A stretch of 64,000 nucleotides of DNA from Filibacter tadaridae (GTDB lineage Bacteria; Bacillota; Bacilli; Bacillales_A; Planococcaceae). The position numbers and the translations under genes are program-made. This document shows, in pieces, positions 1 to 9,100 of this stretch. The stretch spans positions 1 to 64,000 of the forward strand of contig NZ_UXAV01000017.1 of assembly GCF_900609045.1 (NCBI RefSeq), read 5' to 3'. The notes below the pieces were generated by a model. It ran no database searches and was not told where the DNA came from. It saw only the letters and a program-made list of their open reading frames with translations. Positions within the stretch are counted from its first letter, which is position 1, and the number at the start of each line of letters is the position of its first letter.

Positions 1-519
1 GCGCAGATGATGAGAATAAACTTCTTTCTATTATCGTATCACAGCAAAGTTTGTAGGGGAAATATGGCATTCAAGATAATGCTTTTCTAATTCCGTAAAT
101 CGTATCACAGCAAAGTTTGTAGGGGAAATATGGCGAGCTTAAACGCGGAGGGTGCGAAATTTGGATCGTATCACAGCAAAGTTTGTAGGGGAAATATGGC
201 TTATCGGTTGTAAGTTCATCGTTACGATCCATCGTATCACAGCAAAGTTTGTAGGGGAAATATGGCAACAGACCTTAGCCGTTTAAATTGGGCGTTCATC
301 GTATCACAGCAAAGTTTGTAGGGGAAATATGGCGAGCAAAACAACCTTTGCATCTCCAAGCAAATCGTATCACAGCAAAGTTTGTAGGGGAAATATGGCA
401 CTGCCTTCGGCAGAGGATACTAGTTCTTTATCGTATCACAGCAAAGTTTGTAGGGGAAATATGGCCTCGCTCTTTGCCACTAATGTGGCAGGGAAATCGT
501 ATCACAGCAAAGTTTGTAG
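1..519 (-). CRISPR. CRISPR array, type II-C-like, right-hand end
   Basis: Seven complete 36-bp repeats begin at 33, 99, 165, 231, 298, 364 and 430. On the plus strand each starts ATCGTATCACAGC and ends GGGGAAATATGGC. Spacers are 30 bp, one 31 bp, all different. Bases 1-2 are the end of a further repeat, so the array continues left of the window. The last repeat (496-519) keeps only the first 24 bp and then diverges, as a terminal degenerate repeat does. Read on the minus strand the repeat starts GCCATATTTCCCC and ends GCTGTGATACGAT, close to the Geobacillus type II-C (Cas9) repeat; that similarity is from memory. The crRNAs would therefore be read leftwards. No cas gene is in the window. Open frames across the array are artefacts of the repeat. 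Confidence 0.95.
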
Positions 520-592
520 AAGTGATCATTCTCTTGTTGGATGGACAGTATTTACCGTGTTTGTCATAATTATGGCAGCAACATAGTTTACT

Positions 593-628
593 AAAAAGAC
601 CACAACGATGTTTGCGCATCGCTGTGGT
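593..628 (-). terminator. Terminator of the small toxin transcript
   Basis: A 12-bp stem (599-610 with 617-628, one mismatch) around a 6-base loop is followed, on the minus strand only, by a run of U (complement of AAAAA at 593-597). It lies downstream of the minus-strand small toxin gene and would end its mRNA. Confidence 0.75.
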
Positions 629-711
629 GCTCATAATAGACAGGTTCCCAATATGAGGATCAGCGTCACGTAAGGAAACAATTCACCAGAGCTGCCAAAC
701 TCAAGGGTGGA

Positions 712-807
712 TTATTTTTTTTGTGACATAGAATACACCAATGTATTCAATGCAACATTTAATGTTGGAAAGTTAATCATGACCACAAGCGTCTCAAATG
801 TAGTCAC
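712..807 (-). CDS. Putative holin-like (type I) toxin peptide
   Basis: A 31-codon minus-strand frame starting at GTG 807 (or eight codons earlier at ATG 831). The peptide begins MTTFETLVVMINF, continues with a hydrophobic stretch and ends SMSQKK. The pattern of a short acidic start (TTFE), one membrane-spanning helix and a double-lysine tail is that of the holin-like toxin family, which includes Bacillus BsrG/BsrE/TxpA-type peptides. A GAAGGG element lies about a dozen bases before the GTG. The frame is bracketed by a perfect 10-bp inverted repeat (701-710 and 871-880), which would join the 5' leader and 3' tail of the mRNA, as in known type I toxin messages. A terminator follows at 593-628. 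Known members are silenced by an antisense RNA; here it would come from the plus strand. The family assignment is by eye. Confidence 0.6.
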   Translation of the reverse strand: MTTFETLVVMINFPTLNVALNTLVYSMSQKK

Positions 808-886
808 TTTGCAGCATCGCCCTTCCGTCATTGGGTTATACCGTGACTGGAACAAGAAACAGGAGGCTGACCACCCTTGAAAACAT

Positions 887-914
887 TATTCTATTATTTG
901 TTTATTATAGAATA
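887..914. promoter_or_regulatory. AT-rich inverted repeat, possible divergent promoter
   Basis: Arms of eight bases (TATTCTAT and its complement) surround an AT-rich centre. On the minus strand it contains a TATAAT-like -10 box (904-909) ahead of the toxin leader, though no good -35 box is seen. On the plus strand a weak pair TTGTTT (898-903) and TTCTAG (921-926), 17 bases apart, precedes the candidate tracrRNA. Confidence 0.3.
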
Positions 915-932
915 CGTGCGTTCTAGGAGTAG

Positions 933-1062
933 GAGAGAAGTAATTTAATTTGGGAATTATATCACGGTCAAAGCAGAGTAGGATATCCAGTGGAGTACTA
1001 GTCATGGGAAAAGGTAAGCAAAATATAGTTGAGGAAGTGCGTCTAGCTTAGACGCACTTTTT
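933..1062 (+). ncRNA. Candidate tracrRNA
   Basis: Between 955 and 986 the plus strand carries TATCAC, CAAAG and GTAGG in the same order and nearly the same spacing as in the CRISPR repeat, with two single-base insertions between them. An RNA from this strand could thus pair with the minus-strand crRNA repeat as an anti-repeat with bulges. About 50 bases on, a strong terminator (1035-1062) closes the transcript, giving an RNA of tracrRNA size. Against it: pairing with the first bases of the crRNA repeat (GCC) is missing, whereas the lower stem is normally well paired. The start is a guess from weak promoter boxes. An alternative is that this RNA belongs to the toxin module as its antitoxin. 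Confidence 0.4.
1035..1062 (+). terminator. Intrinsic terminator
   Basis: Perfect stem AAGTGCGTCTA with its complement around a 3-base loop, followed by TTTTT. No coding frame ends here, so it must close a non-coding transcript. Confidence 0.85.
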
Positions 1063-1063
1063 C

Positions 1064-1174
1064 ATCGTATTAAAATCTATAAGGGAAATATGGCGTAAGA
1101 GAATACAAATTATTGAGAGATTAAATCATCATATTCTCAATTTGATTGTAATGTCACTACTATATTCTCTTACG
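1064..1174. repeat. CRISPR-repeat remnant joined to an 81-bp imperfect palindrome
   Basis: Bases 1064-1094 begin ATCGTAT and end GGGAAATATGGC, matching both ends of the CRISPR repeat, but the middle is different and the unit is 31 bp long. Directly joined is a palindrome with 12-bp perfect outer arms (1094-1105 and 1163-1174) and a second inner stem (TTGAGA / TCTCAA near 1113-1140). It could be an old repeat at the array border, an anti-repeat with unpaired middle, or part of a small miniature element. The rest of 520-1260 outside the toxin and RNA candidates shows nothing else recognisable. Confidence 0.6.
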
Positions 1175-1260
1175 ACTCAAAATATGCCGTAACAATAAAC
1201 ATATATTTTTAAGCACCGCCATATGTTACACTAAAAATAAAAACCGGACCAGAGGAATGT

Positions 1261-1875
1261 ATGAATATGGATAATCTATTGAAATACCGCTCTACTATCA
1301 AGTCTCGTCCATTTCTATATAAGGAAACAAAGAAGATGGCGGCGCTTTTGCTTCAAGGTTTGAATGAAATTGAAATAAAAGAGCAAGTCGTAAAGGAGAA
1401 TATCTTCCAGGTTAACTCGGAGGCGCGGAAACGGGAAATATCATCCGTAATTATAGCCAGACTGAAGCCGCTCGATGATCTTGTTTTGAAAAAAATCGTA
1501 TACGGTGATATGGACACGAGTAAATTATTAGTTATTTACACAATTATAAAATCAGATCGGCTGTTTTTTGAATTTATGCGGGAAGTATTTAGTGTGAAGT
1601 TGTCGACACTTGATGCAATGCTAACAGATTTAGACTTCACATTGTTTTTTGAAAATAAAAAGCAACAGAACGACACAGTCGGATCATGGAAAACATACAC
1701 ATTTTACAAATTGGAACAAGTTTACACACGAATTCTCGGTGAGGCGGGTCTGTTAAGGAAAAAAGACAAACAACGTGAGATTGTATATGGGATAATGGAT
1801 ATAGATGTAAGGGATCATCTTATTGGAATTGGGGATCGAGTGTATATTGAGTTATTGGTAGGTGAAGTGAAATGA
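1261..1875 (+). CDS. brxA: BREX protein BrxA
   Basis: A 204-residue soluble protein of the BrxA (DUF1819) family, first gene of a type 1 BREX phage-exclusion operon. The ATG at 1261 follows AGAGGAATGT. Recognition rests on size, on the N-terminal phrase RSTIKSRPFLYKETKKMA and, mainly, on position directly before brxB and brxC. BrxA proteins are small helical DNA-binding proteins; their exact job is not settled and they are dispensable in some hosts. The gene overlaps brxB by four bases (ATGA), so the two are translationally coupled. No transcription regulator of the BrxR type precedes it; the promoter is not clear, and upstream is the hairpin at 1094-1174. Confidence 0.85.
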   Translation: MNMDNLLKYRSTIKSRPFLYKETKKMAALLLQGLNEIEIKEQVVKENIFQVNSEARKREISSVIIARLKPLDDLVLKKIVYGDMDTSKLLVIYTIIKSDRLFFEFMREVFSVKLSTLDAMLTDLDFTLFFENKKQQNDTVGSWKTYTFYKLEQVYTRILGEAGLLRKKDKQREIVYGIMDIDVRDHLIGIGDRVYIELLVGEVK

Positions 1876-2456
1876 TGTCAATTCAAGAGCGGCTGGATGC
1901 AATATTGCCGAAAATTATGTCCCCGACATTCCGGGATAGTAAAGGAATGGGCAACGAAGTGGGTTACCATATTTTCGATTATGATCCGATACACGAAATG
2001 CTTGTCCAGGATCACATTCTATATATGAAAGAACAGGTTAACGGCAAAAGGAATGGCCTTACGATTCGTGAATTTGATTTATATGAAGTGACCATTGAGA
2101 TTCTAGTGCAAAAAGGTTATCTTCAAAAGAATTTTAATATGGAGAAAAAAAAGGGGAGCGACTTCGTTTTGAACGCGACCCAAAAAGTGTTAAGACTTAC
2201 GCTGAACAATGATTTAGTCATTGAATATATAGCGAATCGGATTCAGCCAAATGACATCGTCTTCTTGACGGGTGTTGGAAAAGTGTTTCCCATTATCCGA
2301 TCACATACGATTTTGAACAATATACATAAAGCGGTCGACCAATTACCTGTAGTGATGTTTTTCCCGGGTCAATATGATGGACAAACATTAATGCTTTTTA
2401 ATGAATTGAAAGATGACAATTACTACCGTGCATTTCCACTGATTGATTATAGATAG
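1872..2456 (+). CDS. brxB: BREX protein BrxB
   Basis: A 194-residue protein of the BrxB (DUF1788) family. Features seen are the start MMSIQERLDAILPKI, a central HILYMKEQ region, the phrase DIVFLTGVGKVFPIIR and the C-terminal VMFFPGQYDGQTLMLFNEL, typical of DUF1788. BrxB is needed for both host methylation and phage restriction in studied type 1 systems and is thought to form part of the core complex with BrxC and PglZ. It starts inside the brxA stop and ends 12 bases before brxC, which has its own AGGAGG site. A run of eight A followed by four G near 2145 is a possible slippage spot, but the frame is intact. Confidence 0.88.
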   Translation: MMSIQERLDAILPKIMSPTFRDSKGMGNEVGYHIFDYDPIHEMLVQDHILYMKEQVNGKRNGLTIREFDLYEVTIEILVQKGYLQKNFNMEKKKGSDFVLNATQKVLRLTLNNDLVIEYIANRIQPNDIVFLTGVGKVFPIIRSHTILNNIHKAVDQLPVVMFFPGQYDGQTLMLFNELKDDNYYRAFPLIDYR

Positions 2457-2468
2457 GAGGATTATACC

Positions 2469-5400
2469 ATGGAAATTAAAAAAATGTTTGCAAAATCGAT
2501 TGAGCGAGATATTAAAGGGGTTATTAAAATTGGCAATGAAAACGACGATATTCACCAGGAATTAGATGAGTATGTTGTAACGAATGAATTGGAAAAACAC
2601 ATAGGAGACTTCTTTTCTTCCTATAAAAAAGGTGTGAATGGTCATACTGATGAGGTAGGGGTATGGATTTCGGGTTTCTTCGGATCTGGGAAATCACATT
2701 TCTTAAAAATTTTATCGTATTTAACCGGTAATGCATCGGTAATGGGTCAAAAAGCAATCACCTATTTTGATGATAAAATCCAGCATACAGGTATTTTAGA
2801 TGATATGAAATTGGCTGGCGAGACGACAAAAGACATTATTCTTTTTGACATTGATGCTAAAAGTGAATCGGATGCGAAAAATGATAAAAATGCCATTGTC
2901 AAAGTGATGAATAAGGCATTCAATGAAATGCAGGGCTTTTGTGGAGCAATTCCTTGGATTGCCGATATTGAACGACAAATGCTAAAAAGGAACGAGTACG
3001 ATAGTTTCAAAGAAACGTTTAAAGAGATTTCAGGGAATGAATGGATCGAGACACGCGAGGACTTTTATTATGAAGAAGATGCCATTATTAAGGCACTTTC
3101 AACAACAACGAAAATGAGTGAGGATGCTGCACGGAATTGGTTCGAACGTGCGGAAAGTGAATATACAATTAGTATTGACCGTTTTGCGCAGCGTGTGAGT
3201 GATTATATAGCTGCAAAGGGTGGAAATCACCACGTTTTGTTTTTTATCGATGAGATTGGTCAGTATATTGGGGAAGACTCACAGCTCATGCTGAATTTGC
3301 AAACAATCATTCATGAATTTGGCTTGAAATGTAAAGGAAAAGCATGGGTAATCGTTACAAGTCAGGAAGATTACGATTCCTTTATGGCTGTAAAAGGGAA
3401 TGACTTCTCAAAAATTCAAGGGCGTTTCGATACGAAACTCAGTTTATCGAGCGCTTATGTCGATGAAGTGATTACAAAGCGATTGTTGCTGAAAAACATG
3501 TATGCGCAGGACATGCTAACACTTATGTACCAGCAAAAGAGTTCAACGATCAATAACTTATTAACGTTTTCAGAACAAACAGCGACGATGAGAAAATATG
3601 GAAGTGAACAGGAATTTGTAGATGTCTATCCATTTATCCCATACCAGTTTAATTTATTACAACGGGCCATTACGGAAATCGCCAATCATTCGAACACGAG
3701 TAAGCATCAGTCACGCGGTGAGCGTTCGTTACTAAGTTCGTTTCAAGAAGCGGCTCTTCAATACGCGGGAGAAGATGAAGGGACGCTTGTACCCTTTTCT
3801 ACTTTCTATCGCCCAATGGAATCTTTTCTTGAATCGAGCGTTCGTACAGTCATCATTCATGCGTCAAAAAATGAGCATTTAACAGTATATGATGTTGAAG
3901 TACTAAAACTCCTATTCTTAATGAAGTACGTGAAGGAGGTACCTTCTACACTAGAAAATATCGCTACTTTGATGGTGGATCATATTGACGTGGATAAGAT
4001 TGAGCTGAAAAAGAAAATTGAGAAATCGCTCTTACGCTTAGCCAAAGAAACCCTTATTCAAAAGAATGGTTTCGAGTACATATTTCTTACAAATGATGAG
4101 CAAGATGTTGACCGAGAAATTAAAAATATTCACATCGGCACAGCGGAGGTTATTCAAAAAATAGGTGAAGTATTGTTTGGGAATATTTACACGGATAAAA
4201 AGTACCGCCATTCGCAGAAGGACCACTTTGACTTTAATGAGCTGATTGATGACCGACCAATTGGGTCACAATCCCATGATATTGGGTTACGTATAGTAAC
4301 GCCTTATTTTAATGTAGGAACTGACCTTGATTCAGCTGAATTACGGTCCATATCTATGCGTGAAACAAACGTGATTGTTCATCTGCCATCAGACACATCC
4401 TACCTGGAGGAAATGGAAGAGGTATTAAAAATCCAATCATATTTGAACATCAAAAGTGGTGTGTCACTTTCACAAGTTATTGAAGACATTAAAGTACGAA
4501 AATCACGTGAAGTGACAGAACGAAAAAGCCGTGTACAAACATTTTTAACAGAGGCTTTGAAATCGGCTGATATTTATGCGAATGCACAGCAATTGAGCAT
4601 TAATGCCAAAAATCCTGTTGAGCGAATTAATGAAGCGTTCAAAATGCTCATCAATGCGTTATACCACAAGCTCCCGTACATGACGCATCACATTGAATCG
4701 ACAAAACAACTCCAAGAATTATTGGAGCAGCCGTCCATACAAATGGCAATGCTAGGTGAGTTAGAGGAAAATCAACTTGCATTACAAGAACTAGATACCT
4801 ATATAGAACGTTTAAGTTCTCGGAATCAGCCACCCACTGTGAAAAACATGACGACCCATTTCTCAAAACAGCCATACGGTTGGAATGAAATCGACACAAC
4901 CGGGCTATTGATCCGATTATATAAAACGCAGCAGGTGAAGCTATTATTGAACAATTCTTATTTGCAGCCGGAAGATAAAGAGATGCTGTCTTATCTAACG
5001 AAACGTGATTACGTCGATCGAGTTGTTGTGCAAAAACGTGAACGTATATCATCGCTGATAATAAAAGGTGTAATGGATTTAAGTCGGGATCTCTTTAATG
5101 TAACCGCATTACCGCAGGACGAAGACAGCCTTATGGAGACGTTTATACACTTGCTCAAAAAGGAAAAAGAGCATATAGGTACGCTCATCGCCCATTATGC
5201 CCATCGTAATTACCCTGGTGAAGAAGTTTTAATAGACGGAGAAAAGCATATCAAGGAGTTACTGGAGATACGGGACACCGCTACATTCTATGCCAAAGTT
5301 CGTGAACTACGTAATGAGTTGAAAGCGTACGCGACTAATGTTGAAGAAGTGAAAAACTTTTTTGATAATCAACGTTCCATTTATGACCGTGCCCTTGATA

Positions 5401-6023
5401 AGCTTATGTTGTTTGAAGGTAATGCAACGTATGTCAATGATGAAGAACTGTTGAAAACTGTAGATCAGATGAAGAAAGTCATCAGACATAGGGAACCTTA
5501 CGATACGATTCAACAGCTACCTGACCTTTATCAGTCTTTTGACGATCGCTTTGTTGACTTACTAAAAGAAGAATGTAAACCGATTAAAACAAGCATCGAA
5601 GAAGACCAGCATGTGGTGATAGAGGAGTTAGAACTACACCCCAATGTAAAATCAATCTTTGTGGAAAATGTACGGGATCAATTTCTTTCGTTAAAGGATC
5701 GTTTAGAAAGTGTAAATAACTTTTATGAAGCGATTGCTATGCAAACAGAAAGTGATCGGTTGAAAGTCCGTTTTATGCATGCGATTCAGCAAAAGTTAGC
5801 CGAACTCAGTGCGGTACCTGTTCAGATAGAGCCCGAAGATGATTCCGCGGAGCCGGTACAACCAACAAAACCAGCAAAAAAGACAAAAACGATAAGTAAA
5901 ATGACCATGCTTCGCGGCACAACGAAAATCGAGTCCCATGAGGACATTGATAAATTCTTACAAGATCTTCGGGCGAAACTAGAGGCAGAGTTTGATGAGG
6001 ATACGATAATTACATTAGTATAA
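2469..6023 (+). CDS. brxC: BREX ATPase BrxC (PglY-like)
   Basis: An 1184-residue P-loop ATPase, the usual length for BrxC. A Walker A motif GFFGSGKSH sits at residues 69-77 and a Walker B FFIDEIGQ near 257-264. The long middle and C-terminal parts are helical with charged, coiled-coil-like stretches; the tail (about 1120-1184) holds a low-complexity EPVQPTKPAKKTKT linker and a short acidic end. BrxC is an essential BREX component, required for both methylation and exclusion, and probably drives ATP-dependent action of the BREX complex on DNA. AGGAGG precedes the ATG. Two hairpins follow the stop (6028-6053 and a true terminator at 6067-6091), separating brxABC from pglX. Confidence 0.95.
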   Translation: MEIKKMFAKSIERDIKGVIKIGNENDDIHQELDEYVVTNELEKHIGDFFSSYKKGVNGHTDEVGVWISGFFGSGKSHFLKILSYLTGNASVMGQKAITYFDDKIQHTGILDDMKLAGETTKDIILFDIDAKSESDAKNDKNAIVKVMNKAFNEMQGFCGAIPWIADIERQMLKRNEYDSFKETFKEISGNEWIETREDFYYEEDAIIKALSTTTKMSEDAARNWFERAESEYTISIDRFAQRVSDYIAAKGGNHHVLFFIDEIGQYIGEDSQLMLNLQTIIHEFGLKCKGKAWVIVTSQEDYDSFMAVKGNDFSKIQGRFDTKLSLSSAYVDEVITKRLLLKNMYAQDMLTLMYQQKSSTINNLLTFSEQTATMRKYGSEQEFVDVYPFIPYQFNLLQRAITEIANHSNTSKHQSRGERSLLSSFQEAALQYAGEDEGTLVPFSTFYRPMESFLESSVRTVIIHASKNEHLTVYDVEVLKLLFLMKYVKEVPSTLENIATLMVDHIDVDKIELKKKIEKSLLRLAKETLIQKNGFEYIFLTNDEQDVDREIKNIHIGTAEVIQKIGEVLFGNIYTDKKYRHSQKDHFDFNELIDDRPIGSQSHDIGLRIVTPYFNVGTDLDSAELRSISMRETNVIVHLPSDTSYLEEMEEVLKIQSYLNIKSGVSLSQVIEDIKVRKSREVTERKSRVQTFLTEALKSADIYANAQQLSINAKNPVERINEAFKMLINALYHKLPYMTHHIESTKQLQELLEQPSIQMAMLGELEENQLALQELDTYIERLSSRNQPPTVKNMTTHFSKQPYGWNEIDTTGLLIRLYKTQQVKLLLNNSYLQPEDKEMLSYLTKRDYVDRVVVQKRERISSLIIKGVMDLSRDLFNVTALPQDEDSLMETFIHLLKKEKEHIGTLIAHYAHRNYPGEEVLIDGEKHIKELLEIRDTATFYAKVRELRNELKAYATNVEEVKNFFDNQRSIYDRALDKLMLFEGNATYVNDEELLKTVDQMKKVIRHREPYDTIQQLPDLYQSFDDRFVDLLKEECKPIKTSIEEDQHVVIEELELHPNVKSIFVENVRDQFLSLKDRLESVNNFYEAIAMQTESDRLKVRFMHAIQQKLAELSAVPVQIEPEDDSAEPVQPTKPAKKTKTISKMTMLRGTTKIESHEDIDKFLQDLRAKLEAEFDEDTIITLV

Positions 6024-6027
6024 CTTG

Positions 6028-6091
6028 CTTCGGTGAAAGAAATTACACCGAAGTGCAATTGATACTGGGAGAGCACGCTCTCCCTTTTTTT
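6028..6091 (+). terminator. Double hairpin with intrinsic terminator between brxC and pglX
   Basis: First an 8-bp perfect stem (CTTCGGTG, 6028-6035, with 6046-6053), then a GC-rich stem GGGAGAG with its complement (6067-6084) and seven T. The second is a canonical terminator inside the BREX operon, 17 bases before the pglX start. It should lower transcription of pglX relative to brxABC unless there is readthrough or antitermination. Confidence 0.88.
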
Positions 6092-6108
6092 GCAGAGGGG
6101 GAGAATGA

Positions 6109-9100
6109 ATGAACAAAACAGCGATTAAAAACTTTGCCGTTACTGCTAGAAGAAAGTTAATAGCAGATATTACGCAAAAAGCGTATCAATTAGGGATTAC
6201 GCAAGAAGAGATTAAACAACCTGAACTATTCGAAGAAGGCTTCCGGATCAATCAACAACTTTATAAGAAATATGAAATAGAGCAACGTCAAAAACTCATT
6301 GATGAAATATCGGGTAAAGGCTTCGACCACGTGATTGAAGAAGTTGCCTACACTTGGTTCAACCGCTTTATCGCCATTCGTTTTATGGAAGTAAATGATT
6401 ATTTACCGACGGGGATACGCGTCTTTTCTTCTTTGATTGAAGGAAAGACGGAGCCTGACATTGTCACGGAAGTAAACTTAGTTGTGGATGAATTGAATTT
6501 AGACCAACCGATTGTCTATCGACTTCAGGATGAGGGCGATACGGCCGATTTGTTCAAGTACGTCTTAATTAGACAGTGTAATAAGCTTGGTAAAATCATG
6601 CCTGGCATGTTTGAGAAGATTCATGATTACACGGAATTGTTGCTACCGGACCAATTGCTCGTTGATGGGTCCGTCGTGAGAGATATGGTAACAATGATTG
6701 GCGAGGCAGACTGGAAGCAACAAGTCGAAATCATCGGTTGGTTGTATCAGTATTACATTTCTGAGAAAAAAGATGAAGTATTCGCGGGGCTGAAAAAGAA
6801 TCAGAAAATCACCAAGGAAAATATCCCAGCTGCGACACAGTTGTTCACACCAAAGTGGATTGTTCAGTATATGGTTGAGAATTCACTCGGGCGTCTTTGG
6901 TTGGAATCACACCCCGATGATGTATTACAACAACAATGGGCGTATTACCTGGAAGAGGCCGTGCAGGAACCAGCAGTTCAGGCAGAATTAGAAACATTGA
7001 AAAATCCAAACTTGAAACCAGAAGACATTACGGTTCTTGATCCATGTATGGGTTCGGGCCATATTTTAGTCTACGCATTTGATGTACTTCATGAAATTTA
7101 CGTATCCGCCGGTTACGCAAAAAGGGATATTCCGAAACTCATTTTGGAAAACAATTTGTATGGTTTGGATATTGATGACCGTGCATCACAACTTTCTTAT
7201 TTTGCTTTACTTATGAAGGCGTGCAGCTACACTCCGAGGATTTTGGATGAAACTTTAATCATGAATGTATGTGCGATTCAGCAAAGTAATACTATCAATA
7301 AAGATGATGCCAAAAACGTTATTGAGCAAAGTGATTTTGAGGGGGATAAAGAATCTTTACAACAAGACGTAGAGTATATTCTAGATGTTTTTTATGATGC
7401 GAAAGAATTTGGATCGATTCTTGATGTGGCTATTGTGAATTTTGAACAGCTAGACGAATGGCTTAAGTACCTACAAAATGAAGCGTTCAATGATTTGTTT
7501 TTGGATCAATATAAAGAAAATCTATTGGAAGAATTCCCGCCATTCCTTCAACAGGCGAAAATCATGAGTAGTAAATATGATGTAGTTGTTACGAACCCAC
7601 CTTACATGGCAGCCGATGGGTTTAATGCAACCCTTGATAATGAATTAACTAAAAGATTTCCAGATTCTAGAACGAATTTATATTCAGTATTTATGGAGAA
7701 GATTAAAAGCTTCAATATTAATGCGGGATACAATGCAATTATTACGCAACATTCTTGGATGTACATTACTTCATTTAAAAAGTTGAGAACAAAGTTAATT
7801 GATAACCAAACAATCTATAATATGGTTCATTTGGGGACAAAAGCTTTTGAAGAGATAAATGGTGAAAAAGTTGAAACTACAAGCTATGTCTTAAGAAATA
7901 TACAAAGTGGTTTTTACTGTGGCGCGTACGTTCGACTTGTTGACTATAAGAATTTTAGACAAAAGGAAAGTGAGTTTTTCAATAAGGATAATAAATACTT
8001 TTATGTTCAGAAAGAGTTCAACAGTGTAAAAGGAAGCCCTATATCTTATACAATGACCAAAATCATTCGTGAAATATTTTTGGGAAATGATAATATTGGA
8101 AGTGTTTCTTATCCGAAAAAAGGAATGTTCACGGGTGGAAATAAGAAATTTATAAGACAATGGTATGAAATTGATATTAATTATTTTTCTGATTCTATAA
8201 GTGATTTATCGAATGCCTTTATGAGTAAATTGAGATATTTCCCACTTAATAAAGGTGGAGAATTTCGTAAATGGTATGGCAACAGGGAAAACGTGATAAA
8301 ATTCGATAAAGAAAATTATGAACTGATAGATAAAAATGGGGGACATAGATCTCCGCAGTTTTACTTTAAGAAATCTTTGTCGTGGTCAAAGGTAACGAAA
8401 AAAAGTTTATCATTTAGATTTACGCCACATGGAGCTATTAACAATGATGCTGGTATGGCGATTTATCAAAAAGAACTAGATATAACTATGTTAATAGGGT
8501 TGTTAAACACAAAGGTTATTCAAAAAGTAATTAGTTATTATAGTGACACAATGAATTATACACAGGGTGATATTGTTAAAATTCCTTTTATTGACTACGG
8601 TGGAAATGGTGTTGTTATACAAGTAATAGAGAAGTGTATCGCTATTTCGAAAGAAGACTGGGATTCTTTTGATTTGTCATGGGATTTTAAACGACACCCA
8701 TTACTAGTTCGATTTAAAGGGGAAAGAACAATTGAAAGTGCTTTTCGGGCTTGGGAGCGGGAAGCAGAGTATAGATTTAATATATTGAAATCTAACGAAG
8801 AGCAGTTAAATGAGATTTTCATTAAGCTATATGGACTTGAAGATGAACTAACTCCGGAAGTTGAAGATGCTGATGTGACAGTTCGAAAGGCCGATTTGCC
8901 TCGTGAAGTAAAATCCTTCATCTCTTACGCAGTGGGCTGTATGTTTGGACGTTATTCATTGGATCAAGAAGGCCTTGTATTTGCAGGTGGCGAATTTGAA
9001 CCTAGTAAGTATACAACGTTTGTTGCGGATGTTGATAATGTGATTCCGATTACGGACAATCAGTATTTTGAGGATGATATTGCAGGACGCTTCTTTGAGT

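Noticed and set aside
71-586. Overlapping open frames across the CRISPR array
   Set aside because: They translate the repeat over and over (for example YHSKVCRGNM) and arise only because the repeat lacks stops.
1175-1260. Minus-strand anti-repeat candidate around GTAACATATGGC
   Set aside because: Only seven bases would pair with the crRNA repeat, no terminator follows on that strand, and the segment is better explained as the leader of brxA.
2143-2156. Phase-variable homopolymer in brxB
   Set aside because: A run of eight A and four G could slip, but the frame is intact and nothing else suggests switching.
4651-5052. 133-codon minus-strand frame inside brxC
   Set aside because: It lies wholly within the conserved BrxC coding sequence and has no ribosome site; it is a shadow frame.
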